Shown here piece after piece: positions 53,501 to 63,870 of a stretch of 64,000 bases of DNA. A program made the position numbers and the translations under genes. The stretch is taken from NCBI GenBank assembly GCA_021234535.1, contig CM037838.1, forward strand, positions 6,511,506 to 6,575,505, written 5' to 3'. This stretch comes from Stichopus chloronotus. Taxonomy: Eukaryota > Echinodermata > Holothuroidea > Aspidochirotida > Stichopodidae. The notes under the pieces are model-generated. The model had not been told where the DNA came from. It made no database searches and saw only the letters and a list, made by a program, of their open reading frames with translations. Numbering within the stretch: the first letter of the stretch is position 1; each line of letters starts with the position of its first letter.

Positions 53501-53904
53501 TCCTCTTCATCTCCCGCGTCTTGTCATTAATTGTCCTCGCTGAAGTTACCTCTTCCTCTTTCAACCAATTTGCTCAGTGATATTTTTAAATGCATGAATG
53601 ATGAAAGTGACTTTATCAGCTAGTGTGCATTGACACACCTTAATGAAGAGCTGCATTGTTCATGAATTTTAAGTGCAGGTAACCTTTTTACGGATCTGAT
53701 GATTTCTCAATGGGAATGTGGGTAATACACTGTATTGTGGATATACTTTCACCTTGAAAAAGTAATTTCAAGTCCCAATTAACCTTCAGTAAATTATTCA
53801 CTGTGATCCACCAATGCTCTGCTTGCAAAAAAAAAAAAACAACAACAAAAAAGCAAAAAAAAAACCAAACAAACTTGCCTTGTCATATTTAAAGGTATGG
53901 CTTC
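47536..53904. other. Non-coding AT-rich DNA, no gene recognised
   Basis: Contains a (GT)n tract near 49803-49817, a 39-bp tandem duplication at 51491-51568 and many A and T runs. The longest frame (133 codons, 52284-52685) starts inside a pyrimidine tract and resembles nothing I know. A possible acceptor, CTTTTTACCAG at 52305, exists but no donor or family support was found. Confidence 0.5.
51491..51568. repeat. 39-bp tandem duplication
   Basis: GGGCCCTGAAATGAACTGAC at 51491 recurs as GGGCCCTGTAATGAACTGAC at 51530. Both are followed by ATACATA.CA. There is little divergence. Confidence 0.9.
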
Positions 53905-54440
53905 AATGAAGTAGTCATGCTGAGAAGGCAGTTACTCATTTAATGAAGGTTTTGACACAATAATCATATCTACTTCTGCATTTGAAAGTAGGATTCAACA
54001 TGGTACAGTGTAATCATACGCAGTCATGCATTAGAAAGGATCAAAATTACACAGTACACTCACATAGAGGCGTGCATTTGTAGATACATTTCATTGTAAT
54101 TTTTCACTATCATGCACAGAAGGTAGGTTTTGATGCAAGAACCATACTTTGTCATGCATATAAGGTGCAGTTTCAAGATATAGTTATTGTCATGCAGAAA
54201 TGGTAGTTTTCAACAGTCATACATTGAAGGTACTTTTTGACACAGTTAATCATATATAATCATGCATTTGTAGGGTAGGGTTTCAATACAGTATAATCAT
54301 ACACAGTCATGCATTTAAATGAAGGTTTCAATACCGTGTGATCATACATAGTCATGCATATGAAGACAGGATTCAACATGGAATTATCACACACATTCAG
54401 GCATTTGAATGAAGGTTTCAACATTCATTAGCATTTTCAT
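53905..54440. repeat. Degenerate minisatellite, about 40-48-bp unit, ten or more copies
   Basis: TCATGCAT-like words recur near 54022, 54110, 54152, 54191, 54260, 54308, 54353 and 54396. They are linked by GAAGGTTTCAA or GTAGGATTCAACA and AATCATACA words. Spacing is mostly 39-48 bp. There is no coding potential. Confidence 0.8.
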
Positions 54441-57400
54441 GCGTAACATGGGGTGCCAAGGAACCCACATGTATGGTATTTTCACTACTTGGATCCAAAA
54501 TTAGCACCTGGTTCCATCATAAAATGAAAAAATAACGCAACTGCTGTGTGAACAAAGTGCATCAGATTGCTGAATTTTGCTCAATGTACATACACAGCAA
54601 AGAGTTCTAAACAGTCAGAAATTTCTTCTTTTCTAGGGGAAAATCAGTGGTCCTTATGAGTAGGTACTGTATAGGCAGGTGTACATAGTACTGTACTAGT
54701 AAGATTCCTCCACACAAGTGTAATGTGTGGTACTGTGGAAATGCCAATGTTGACAATGCAGGTGATGCCTTGGTTGGGTACCCGGGTACCCGCAGGGTAT
54801 GAGAAGAAAATTTACCAATACCGAGTTTTTAATCAATACAGAGAATCAATGAAAATGCTGTTAATTACACAAGACATGTACAGATTGTAGTAAGCTGAAT
54901 AGGGGATCTCTATATGATTTAACGCAAATCTTGACAATATTTGTCACTTGCGAAAATAGGGTGTCATGGGTTGATCATTGGCATCATTATGCGGAACAGA
55001 ACCTTAATATTAATGAAGAGAATTGCAAAACAGTCCATAGACCCTTGTGTCAATATATATGCCTTATCAGAAGTTTCTAATGCTTTTGGTCTCGCCCCAA
55101 AATTATGAAAAGATAAAGTTCTGAGAACTGGATGGAGGGCCATGTCCTGAAATCTTGCACAATAAAAGAGATCAGACCAATCATATCAGGGCTTGGTGTA
55201 TAGGCTTTGTACGTGAAAGATACATACTGTACGTACTGGAAACAAAACTTGACTGCATAGTGGGAGATCTACCGAATCGCTCAACCACAAGGAGATGGTT
55301 ATCACATCACATTTGAATAGTAACGACAGCCGAGTAGGATGGATGGTTTGAATGTAAACATGCAGCCTTCATCAACGATGATTAGTCCTGAAGTACACCC
55401 TTGTCTTTCTAATCTCCACAATGAGAGGAATTATTGACGAAACCGGGTAATCAAATGGAACTCCATACTTAAGGGTTTCTCGTTCTCAGGCTCGTGGGAC
55501 CCAGAAGGAAGTAATGTGATCAGAGTAGTATGGAGCAATTGGGGAATACAGTCGAGAGAGAAAATGTCATAACATTTGAAAGCTCACGCTAAGGGGAAAA
55601 AGGAACATCACATGAAATTATTTTTGTCAAGACAAATTTCCTAATCTTTTTTTTTCAACCTTTAAGAGGTGATAGTTGAACAATGTCTCGACAAGGGATG
55701 TGCAGACTAATGGAAATTGGAATTGATGGACAATTCACATGACGGCTTAGAATAGATGAGAAGTAATGTTGCCAGACGATATTGTGTGATAGACAACGAT
55801 TTAAGGGCCGGGGAATACTGCACGGCCCCTAGATGTGGGAGCTTTTAAGAAAAGGAAAGTTAGTGGCGAGCTTTCTTTCTAATGTGTGAGGCCAGGCAGG
55901 AGTTGAAGAGAGAGGTTTAAACGATGCCGCAGTATTATGCTCTATACAGAGCTCTTCAAAGTCAATGATGAGGCAGGACAGCACACTCAATTTACTGAGA
56001 TTTTGTGTCAGAGTTTGTAAACGCAATTATTCACGTTAAGACGTTAAGACATTCACCCTGACAGATTTCTACTGAAATTGTGCAGCCATTGGCTGAAATT
56101 GTGCAGCTATGCATGATATGTGAATGTCCCTAGTCCTCTGACCAATTGCAATCATCTCCATCTGCAGACCGAAAGGCCCACAAGTTAATTGGGCATTTGG
56201 AAGTCTGCATAGGTTCCTCCCAACAAGCATAATAGACGGCAAAGAGAGACTTGTAGAGCCCTTTTTATGGATGAATTTGCAAGTCAGTTCTTTTGAAAGT
56301 CATCCCTGCTCATGGAGGGGATGTTTAGATGAAAATGAAAGTTGATTGTTGTATCCTCAAACACTGTAAATGAAGAGTTGGTGATTGAGAATAAGAAGAC
56401 TGAAGATGTTGCACAATGTATTTGCTAAAGCGAAAACTTGACAAGTGGGGGTCTAAATATACTTTTAATCTTTCTATGATGGTAGTAGTGGATGGCAATT
56501 CTTCTCTATGTCTTTCTGGAACTAATTCATGAACGTTAATTCTTGGAGTTGACCACAATTCAGTCTCTTCTCCTACATCATGTTCAAAGTCTCCTTGAGA
56601 ATGTGTGCTTTAAAGACAAAAACTCATCACCCCAGACAGTTTCCATTCTCCCAACCACCTACCTCTAGTCCCTCCCTCAGCCTGTCTAAAATTCCTCCAC
56701 ATGTGTGATCAAAATGATGGATCCCTGTGTACGCTGTGTAATACGAGCTGTTCTGCATCTTTCGAATTTGCTGTCAATCTAAGAGTACTGTAACTTAGAA
56801 CCAGTTGAGAATTTTGCTTTCCGGGAGGTAAAAATATAGCTTAGGGTGATGCAATACAGCCTTTACCTTAAATGTATTTTTCAGGCACCATAGATGAGTA
56901 ACGTGTTGTAATAGCCTACCGTGTGTTTGGAGTTTTCATTTTTAATGGAAACTGCATGTTGCACATATGGTTATCGTCTCTATGAACACGTACCCACCTC
57001 TTAAAATTTCACAGAGTCACCAATTTTGTATTTCAGAATATGAACGCTGTCTCGCTACATACTCTCGTGCAGTGAACGATATATTGTGTGATTGAATTAA
57101 GAATTATATATACCCAAGAAAGTTGTCTTATTGATTGTGACCTAGATTATGAAATAGAATATTGAGATATTTTGCACCAAGTTTTCTCTGAAAAAGCGAA
57201 TTTACTCTCCTGCCACATGGATTGAGTAAGTAAAATTAGCCTGTTCTTGACAGCACAGGTGTGCTGGCATGATTCATTTTAGAAGGCCAATGTTCTCAAT
57301 AGGATTAATCATTCTTTATCATATTTACTGATACTTTCTCAGGTTGGATTTTGAGCAGTAAATTCAAATTCCAATTTGGCTGGTGGATTTGTGCACTGAC

Positions 57401-58713
57401 ATATTCCTCTACATGAATTTAAACTAGCTGGACGGAACGAATTGAAGTTGCTTCTATGATATGAGACGATAAATATTTTAAATGAGTTCCAGCATTACGT
57501 ACTAGGATAGGTTTTGACTGATTAGTTGAATTTTGGTGTAACTTATACAATCAGTTGTTACCTTCTAAGCTTTACGTGAAAAATAAAAAGGCACGAAGGA
57601 TATCAAATGTGAGATTCAGACTCAAAGCTTTTAACTAGGAAACATATCTGAGTTTTAACCACAGTGACAAAGAAGTATGTTTGTCTTACAATTAAAACAT
57701 TTTAGTATTCTGTACATTGCAGCTTTTATACTGCATTATGTGTACTGTAATCATAGCCCTTTTTATTTTAAAATTGAGCTTTCAAGTAAATACATGTCTT
57801 TCAAGGAGTTAATTGATTATTTTTTTTTACAAATCAACTCACTTCTTTTTTTTTAATATCCTTTGACGAAGGAAATATGTGTGTTAAGATACTGTGAAAT
57901 GAGGTTGTGGGGGTTTACAGTCTTGTTACAACTGCCCTGGCAGACAGATGCCCTGGACGTTACGATACGGAAAAAGTTCCCAGCGACACAGAAAGATAGA
58001 TGAAAGTTCCAGCAGGAGATCAGTTTGATTTTATGATTAGAGTTCCATTTATTGGTTGATTGAACTGGCGCACAAATTTAATCAAAATTATCAGCATGAT
58101 GTTGATGATTGAAAATTGAGTAGGAACAATTACATGACGATGAAAAAGAACAGCAAGGAATGATATGATGACACAGGTCCACATAGTGTACACGGACAGG
58201 TACGTAGATTGACACTTCCGTTGCAAGATTGCCAGTCGGGGCCATGTGCCTGTCGACACAGGGAGGGTATGCCGAATAGTTGAGGGTCAATGGTCAATGA
58301 TCATGTCAACCAATCAGGAGTGTAGAAAGCTGTATGTAAATTGTTGTCACCCACAACCAATTCTGTAATTATTATGAAGTAATTCCCTGTATCAATCCAT
58401 GCTCCACCCAATCTAAATACAGCTTTCATGTTTCTCATTGCTTCGCTGCTGGATTGAAATAAAGAAGGAGTCAACAAATAGAAGTGAGAACACCGGAGTT
58501 TGAGCTACTTGCCCTACTGAGATATGGAAGTTTGTAATGCACCTTCTGTACAGCGTACAACATGTGTATCTTTGTGATTCAAGAAATGGTCCCACTTTGA
58601 TTATTGAATATTGAGGCTTCTGTCAAAGTGTTGCCATTTTGAGTAGGCCTATTTGTAAAATTTTGTCCATTTGTTTGTAAATCACTACATAAGTAGTCAA
58701 AATCAACATGTGT
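54441..58713. other. Non-coding DNA, no gene recognised; part has balanced base composition
   Basis: Includes the 16-bp palindrome at 54776-54791. The stretch 55240-56330 has fewer homopolymer runs and more G and C than its surroundings, with 21-bp spaced copies of CTGAAATTGTGCAGC at 56072-56107. No exon could be recognised on either strand. Confidence 0.5.
54776..54791. repeat. Perfect 16-bp palindrome
   Basis: GGGTACCCGGGTACCC is its own reverse complement and also a tandem 8-bp duplication. It stands out because it is fully GC-flanked in AT-rich DNA. Confidence 0.9.
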
Positions 58714-58911
58714 CTAATACCAAGACTGATAGGTTTGATGTTGCTTGTAGTTGTTAATTGTCTGTAAGCAACATAATGCAAAGTTTGCATTTAACTCTCT
58801 TACAATTCTTTGAAGTTTCCCATGGCTAGTAATAATAATGGTGTCATCAACAGAATAACATGCAACTGTTTTGCTGTTATAGTTTATCTTTTTAAACTGT
58901 TCACTGATCTT
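58714..58911 (-). pseudogene. Possible retrotransposon reverse-transcriptase fossil (Copia-like or LINE-like)
   Basis: On the minus strand an open stretch of 65 codons reads through SVDDTIIITS and then KLQRIVRELNANFAL before stopping at 58714. Reverse transcriptases carry a (Y/F)xDD catalytic box. In Copia-type elements it is typically YVDDIIIT followed by a helix ending in L-x4-F-x-L. Here the two catalytic aspartates (58843-58848) are present and the downstream spacing fits. The first box residue is Ser in place of Tyr, a stop codon lies just upstream, and no other element domain is recognisable. If real, it is a short decayed fragment. A chance resemblance is quite possible. Confidence 0.25.
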
Positions 58912-59497
58912 TTAAACATACCTGGTTGGTCAATGTGTTATGCTTCACACCAGTTTTGTTGGTTTCCAGGGTAAGTAATGAGTAAGTTGCTATAGATACT
59001 GTAAAACAATTCTTATCAATATACTCTCTTATTTTGAAACACCTCAAACTTTGCCAGATACAGTGGTCCTTGGAACTAGTGAAAGTTTGTAAATAATTCA
59101 TAGAATGTTCACACCATTGGTGATAGCATAACGGGTGTGAAATATACATGACACCTTCCAAGATCACATTTTAATTACACTTTCCATGAAAGTTAGAAAT
59201 AATTTGAAAGGTCAAAAATAACTGATGAAAGTTACATATCAAGTGTGGTGATATTTCAAAATTAAATTTACGTTTGGAATGACAGACCAAATTGGATGAA
59301 ACATTTGGAATTGATGTCAAGGATTTCATACAATGGATTAAAGCGAGAAAAAAACTGCACAAAAAGTGCAGAGGTAATATGTAGATATAAGACAACAAAG
59401 TTTTTTTCAAAATTTGTCACTTACCTTGGCAGCATGTAGGGAAAAATTATTGCTATTGTACATCTGTCATCCATAGATCAATCAACCATTGAGCTAA

Positions 59498-59950
59498 GCC
59501 TGCAATTTCAAGACATGAAATTTTAATATACAGATAATTTGGAATTTGGATAATGGAACTTTTCAGCTAGGAGATCAACCAATGAAGAAAACAGCAATTT
59601 GTACATGTTCTTAATCACGTGCAGATTTGAAGTTATTCGTGTACTTTCAGAAAAGTTGGTTTTAATCATGCTCCAATTTATGTGGTGATTCTGCGACTGA
59701 AGTCTGCATGCAATTCCAAGGCATGATGTTTTATGTATGGGAAATCGGGAGACAGGATTGTGACAGGCTCAAAAATGAGACCTTTGAGGCACCATATCGA
59801 CCAATGAAAAAGGTTAGCAAAGTTGGGCTTATTATTAATCATGTATGGTAGCGATTGAACTCATTCTCGTACTTTCAGAAAATTTGAGTTTTAATCATGC
59901 ACACTCCAATTTTTGTGGTCATTCTGCCACTGATAGCTTCTGCAGTTCAT
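59498..59950. repeat. Diverged tandem duplication, about 222-233-bp period, two copies
   Basis: Copy one (59498-59705) and copy two (about 59702-59940) share, in order: a CTGCAATTTCAAGACATGA block (CTGCATGCAATTCCAAGGCATGA in copy two), ATC.ACCAATGAA, TTAATCA.GT, TCGTGTACTTTCAGAAAA or CTCGTACTTTCAGAAAA, GTTTTAATCATGC, CTCCAATTT and ATTCTGC.ACTGA. No coding frame is conserved. Confidence 0.85.
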
Positions 59951-60420
59951 CTTTCAGGGGATTCAGGCCCAGCTCTCTCCTCGTGGTTAATCCAGGATAC
60001 TCTTGATTTCAATATACAAATTGATCTTAAGGATAACATGTAATTAATACACATGAGTGCAACTCTGTCAACGGACCCGGAGCCGTCTTGATGACAAGGA
60101 TTGATGCAGACAGAAATGGAACAGGCTTCGGGGTGCTCCTATTAATTTGAATTGTTTGCTGCTGTAATGAATAATCATAAGCAGGAAGAATCTCTCGTTT
60201 TTTCCCATTCAATACTACTTGCTCAGACTTAACTCGAGTGAAGTTAGTTTGTGGGAAATGCTGTAATCAGGTGTCTCAAAAAGTCATCAAAATTGTAGGC
60301 AATGATCGAGTAAGTTCTGTTTTTCTTTGCTGCCTTTATTTCAGCCTTACGAGGAAGAGCTGAGGTATAGAGGGTGCGATGGTAGAAAAATTATTCAGGA
60401 GAGTGTTAAAGCATGTCTGA

Positions 60421-60499
60421 TAATGCAGAAGTAAGAGCAGGGAATGAGTATAGTCACTATAGTGAATACCCACACCAGTGACTTGTGGAGTCAAAAGCT
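60421..60499. repeat. Dispersed repeat, copy B (partner at 43691-43760)
   Basis: Shares the ordered words TAATGCA, AGTAAG, GTGAATACC, CACCAGTGA and TTGTGG with copy A, with a slightly larger gap in the middle. Confidence 0.6.
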
Positions 60500-60597
60500 T
60501 GGTCAGACTGTGAAACATCAATTTAGTTAACTATCTCCATCACACAATTGTAATATTATAGATGATTTTACTGTAGTAGCAAGCCAGACAGATACTG

Positions 60598-60628
60598 GTT
60601 GTTAGGCAAACTTTGGTTGCTAGGCAAT
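60598..60628. promoter_or_regulatory. Tandem pair of RFX X-box-like motifs
   Basis: GTTGTTAGGCAAA (60598-60610) and GTTGCTAGGCAAT (60616-60628) lie 18 bp apart in the same orientation. Both approximate the RFX-factor X-box, two half-sites of GTTGCY type facing RGCAAC. The pair may be simply a small tandem duplication. Function is inference. Confidence 0.3.
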
Positions 60629-62146
60629 GAGATGGATACTAATGTATGTTCAGCAGTGTGCTTAAGCTGACTTGGAATCCATCATCCCACTTCAGTGAGT
60701 AACATATGGGCCATTGCCAATTTTCGTGGACAATATCAGAATGTAATTAGTTTGTCAGTTAAATGACTTGCACCATGGATCACTTTCATGATTCTGATGT
60801 ATGCTCTCTAGAATTGGCGACTTTATAAATTCTTGTTTAAGATATCAACATTAATGCAGCAAACTTTATATTTAGATCATGCAATTAGGTCATTGCACCG
60901 CTTGCATTAACTACTGTAATTTCCATGAACATGTGCAGCATGATTTGTATTATAAATATCCCTTTTATTGATCGATTAGAATTCTGTCATTGATCAAAGA
61001 ATTGAGGCCTATATAGTGCTGGATAAAGTTATGGGAATCACTTCGGTTTGGATCAAGTGGCAGTACTTTTTACCTGGTCGTAGACTTTTGATTCAAATTA
61101 AATGTGCATTCTCATATAGCCATGGGTTTCTGAAATCTAAGATCTCCTGTGAAACTGAAGAACACCCCAAATTTGCTCTGGTCAGTCTCCCTTGGGAAAT
61201 TATCAACGTTCTCATATGTTCCACTTTGTTTTAGAGTAAGCTTAATGCATACAGTGGTGTAAATATAACCATTGCGCATGTAATCCTCCACCCCTTTTAA
61301 GTATGACGGCTTAATTTCTCAGTAAAGCGTTGTTATACCTCCATGTAAATGAACCTTAACAAGTCCAAGATATTTTCTGTTGGTCAAAATCCCCCTGAGG
61401 CGGTCTTGTAGTTTTAATCTACACCAGTCGAGCGGGTTTTATTTATGCACGTGAGAAGTGTCAGTGCCAGCTACCGTTATGACTTTCCCAGTGCTTGGAT
61501 GCACGCTCTGTAAGATGCACAAGAAAGATCTTTGCGAAACATTATCTCTGCCATGTCCTTGCGAGACTCTTGAAATATCCTGATGGCGGGTCTTGGTTTT
61601 CAGTCATGACCACCAGGTGCCAAACCACCACTTGAGGGTTTTCCAGTTTCCCTATCATGCTCTGTAAATTTCCTGAATTCTTAAACAGACGTGTTTGTCA
61701 GTCACGGATCTGTCCATGAGAACTGGAAAAGATGAGTGTAAACCTCATGGAGATGAGGAAAGATCGGTCCTTTTAATATGGCAAATGCCTGTAGTATATT
61801 GTATGTTTATAGTGGAAATCACAACGAACTTAATGGTTAGTCAAATTGTTAAAAGTAGTGATGCCTTAGAACCTTGTCCTCATGTACTGCATATGCCATG
61901 GAATTAAGCCCCAAGTAGCTGGTCTGTGCACTGTTGTGGCTGTCAAATTGCGTATGTCCTTTGCTGGGCATACATTTACAGGTCAACTGAAGGCTTGACC
62001 AAATGCAGGTCTTGGTTCCTGCTGTCATGAAGAACCTAAGAGGCCACGCATAATATCAAAATGTATGTTATCAAATCTAATATTCTACCACCTCATATTG
62101 CTTTGCCTTTTTGCTGTTGTAGTTGAAAAACTTTATGTAAGAAGTA

Positions 62147-62215
62147 TGTTGGAAGGTCATGAAAATTCTTTATTTGTTCCTGGGATGGTCATGGAAAAGG
62201 TCATGAAAATTGACT
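62147..62215. repeat. GGTCATGGAAAAGGTCATGA-type repeat fragment
   Basis: Contains GGTCATGAAAATTC, GGTCATGGAAAAGGTCATGA and AAATTGAC, akin to the words at 27775-28035. It reads in frame into the adjacent 24-bp array, which produces a 170-codon open frame (62065-62577) that I consider non-genic. Confidence 0.4.
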
Positions 62216-62228
62216 CGCCAACAAAGTG

Positions 62229-62517
62229 CACTAGCCCTGTATTATTGTACTACACTAGCCCTGTATTATTGTACCACACTAGCCCTGTATTATTGTACTA
62301 CACTAGCCCTGTATTATCATACTACACTAGCCCTGTATTATTGTACTACACTAGCCCTGTATTATCATACTACACTAGCCCTGTATTATTGTACTACACT
62401 AGCCCTGTATTGTACTACACTAGCCCTGTATTTTTGTACTGCATTAGCCCTGTATTATTGTACTACACTAGCCCTGTATTATTGTACCACACTAGCCCTG
62501 TACTATTGTACTACACT
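62229..62517. repeat. 24-bp minisatellite (VNTR-like), 12 copies, in the intron before the GABBR1 exon
   Basis: The word AGCCCTGTATTATTGTACTA and close variants recur 12 times. Most steps are exactly 24 bp, and one copy is 3 bp short. Copies are far more similar to each other than those of the other arrays here, which suggests recent homogenisation. In one frame it gives an eight-residue repeat (TSPVLLYY). The array lies about 475 bp before the exon and is probably intronic. Confidence 0.95.
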
Positions 62518-62992
62518 GCTTCATTTACTGAAGATCTGATCAAGACTGAATTAAGAGGTATTGAAATATTAAAATGACATTATCCATTATCCTTCTCCTT
62601 TTGACTTTTTGGGAAAACTATTATCGCTATGTGTATTATGCAATAGTGGGGTAAATACTTTCTCTGGTAACTGTGTAAAAGTGGAGACTTTTTCAAGTCC
62701 AATCTTACATGTCCAAGTATAGATTCTCTTGTCTTTCATATTCTGTACAAAAAATATAATAAACTAGGAGGACTGTATATAGTATTTTGAGAGTAACTTT
62801 TATCTGCATTTTCATTTCTGTTCCACACCAATAACCAACTCCATTTGCATGAGGTTTTAATGAAACGTAGCATATCTGCAAAGGGATTAGCAAGGCAATT
62901 TATGTAAACTTGAAATTGCTGTTCACAATATTGTCTATAGTCCTGGTTACAATATTAATTGTTTTGTCTTTTTCCCTCTCTCTTTCTGGTAG
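62518..62992. other. Intronic sequence between the VNTR and the GABBR1 exon
   Basis: AT-rich, with no conserved frame. It ends in the pyrimidine tract and acceptor of the exon. Confidence 0.6.
62962..62992 (+). promoter_or_regulatory. Splice acceptor of the GABBR1 exon
   Basis: A run of mostly T and C (TTTTTCCCTCTCTCTTTC) ends in TGGTAG directly before the codon TGC. This is a textbook metazoan polypyrimidine tract and 3' splice site. It fixes the left exon edge at 62993 because the homology to GABBR1 (CNPG versus CDPG) begins exactly there. Confidence 0.85.
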
Positions 62993-63127
62993 TGCAATCC
63001 TGGTCTTGGTACAAATCTTTTTTATAATTTGCTGTACACCAAACCAACCAAAATCATGATGCTGACTGGATGCAGTGCTGCCTCCACTCCTGTGGCTGAG
63101 GCAGCTCGTATGTGGAACCTGAATGTG
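62993..63127 (+). CDS. GABBR1: Internal exon of GABA-B receptor subunit 1 (metabotropic GABA receptor), ligand-binding domain
   Basis: This 135-bp exon (45 codons, phase 0 at both ends) is bounded by a strong acceptor, a pyrimidine-rich tract running into TTTCTGGTAG (AG at 62991-62992), and a perfect donor GTAAGTATG at 63128. The translation begins CNPGLGTN and includes LLYTKPTKIM, GCSAAST and VAEAARMWNL. By recall it matches the vertebrate GABBR1 segment starting CDPGQAT and ending VAEAARMWNLIV at roughly 60% identity with no gap. The GABBR2 equivalent (IAESLQGWNL) fits clearly worse. The protein is a class C GPCR at the synaptic plasma membrane that binds GABA through its extracellular Venus flytrap domain and signals through Gi/o as a heterodimer with GABBR2. 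The serine after GC (codon 63074-63076) aligns with a GABA-contacting serine of the mammalian subunit and is retained. Neighbouring exons are not visible: the next conserved block, containing SYGSSSPAL, is absent before the window ends. Reading past 63127 gives only intron sequence. Confidence 0.93.
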
Positions 63128-63136
63128 GTAAGTATG
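63128..63136 (+). promoter_or_regulatory. Splice donor of the GABBR1 exon
   Basis: The sequence GTG|GTAAGTATG matches the U1-pairing consensus. The protein similarity to GABBR1 (RMWNLNV) stops at this point, and the following frame contains no conserved receptor sequence. Confidence 0.85.
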
Positions 63137-63439
63137 TGGACCTGTATAAGCCTGGAGTACCACTTTACTACAGTATGTTATATTCAGACATTTCTACCTC
63201 ATGGGAGCCTTGTTCGCATTGTACATTTTTTTCACTTCATAATACCTGAATTATCCCTGATTTCACACAGAAGTTTAAAAAAATCACTCCATTCCTTGTA
63301 TACCTAGTGGGGAAAAAAGGCATCAGAAATTTTCAAATGCATACTGTAGAACTGATGATCACTGTACATGTCTTTTTGAATGTTGCCACATAAGATTAGT
63401 TACAATGTACATCATTTAAATATTACATACACCTGATAC

Positions 63440-63870
63440 ATACATCTGATTTATTATCATCTACATGAGATGGATCATATCCACTTCAAAGGAATCCAAT
63501 AACTTTATATATAAGTTTATATGTATCTGATTGACCACTTTCTACATGAGATGGATCATAATCTAAATCAGGTTTGATCCTATGTGGAAGATGGATCATT
63601 GTATACCTTTGATTGAACGCTGCGTAAGATGGGTCATTAACTATGCCTGATTGAATACAATGTGCGATGGGTCATCATCTGAACTATGCATTTCATTGAT
63701 CATCTCGGTCAGATGAATCACTACATACATTTGATTGAACTTAAACTCTTATCTTTATGGGACAGTTCATTGGCAAGATCAGTGTTATCATTTTCAAGAC
63801 CAAATAGACCATACATTTTATTGCTGAACACTATCTACCTAAGATGGGTCATTGTCTATATTATGTTTTT
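63440..63870. repeat. Degenerate minisatellite, about 40-bp unit, in the intron after the GABBR1 exon
   Basis: GATGGATCAT or GATGGGTCAT recurs at 63469, 63550, 63590, 63628, 63666 and 63843, with a diverged copy (GATGAATCAC) at 63712. Neighbouring TGATTGAAC or TGATTGACC and CTACATGA or CTACCTAA words accompany it. Typical spacing is 38-46 bp, or multiples of it. There is no coding potential. Confidence 0.8.

Larger units (their letters stand above)
59951..62228. other. Non-coding DNA upstream of the GABBR1 exon, no exon recognised
   Basis: Holds one copy of a dispersed repeat (60421-60499), a pair of X-box-like sites (60598-60628) and a segment of higher G+C at 61380-61690. I looked for the preceding GABBR1 coding block (GGWPGGQ-like and ALEDVN-like) and did not find it. 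Confidence 0.5.

Noticed and set aside
62065..62577. 170-codon plus-strand ORF with TSPVLLYY repeats, the longest frame in the window
   Set aside because: Two thirds of it is the 24-bp minisatellite, whose length is a multiple of three so stops are avoided. The unique part resembles a dispersed repeat, and there is no domain or splice support.
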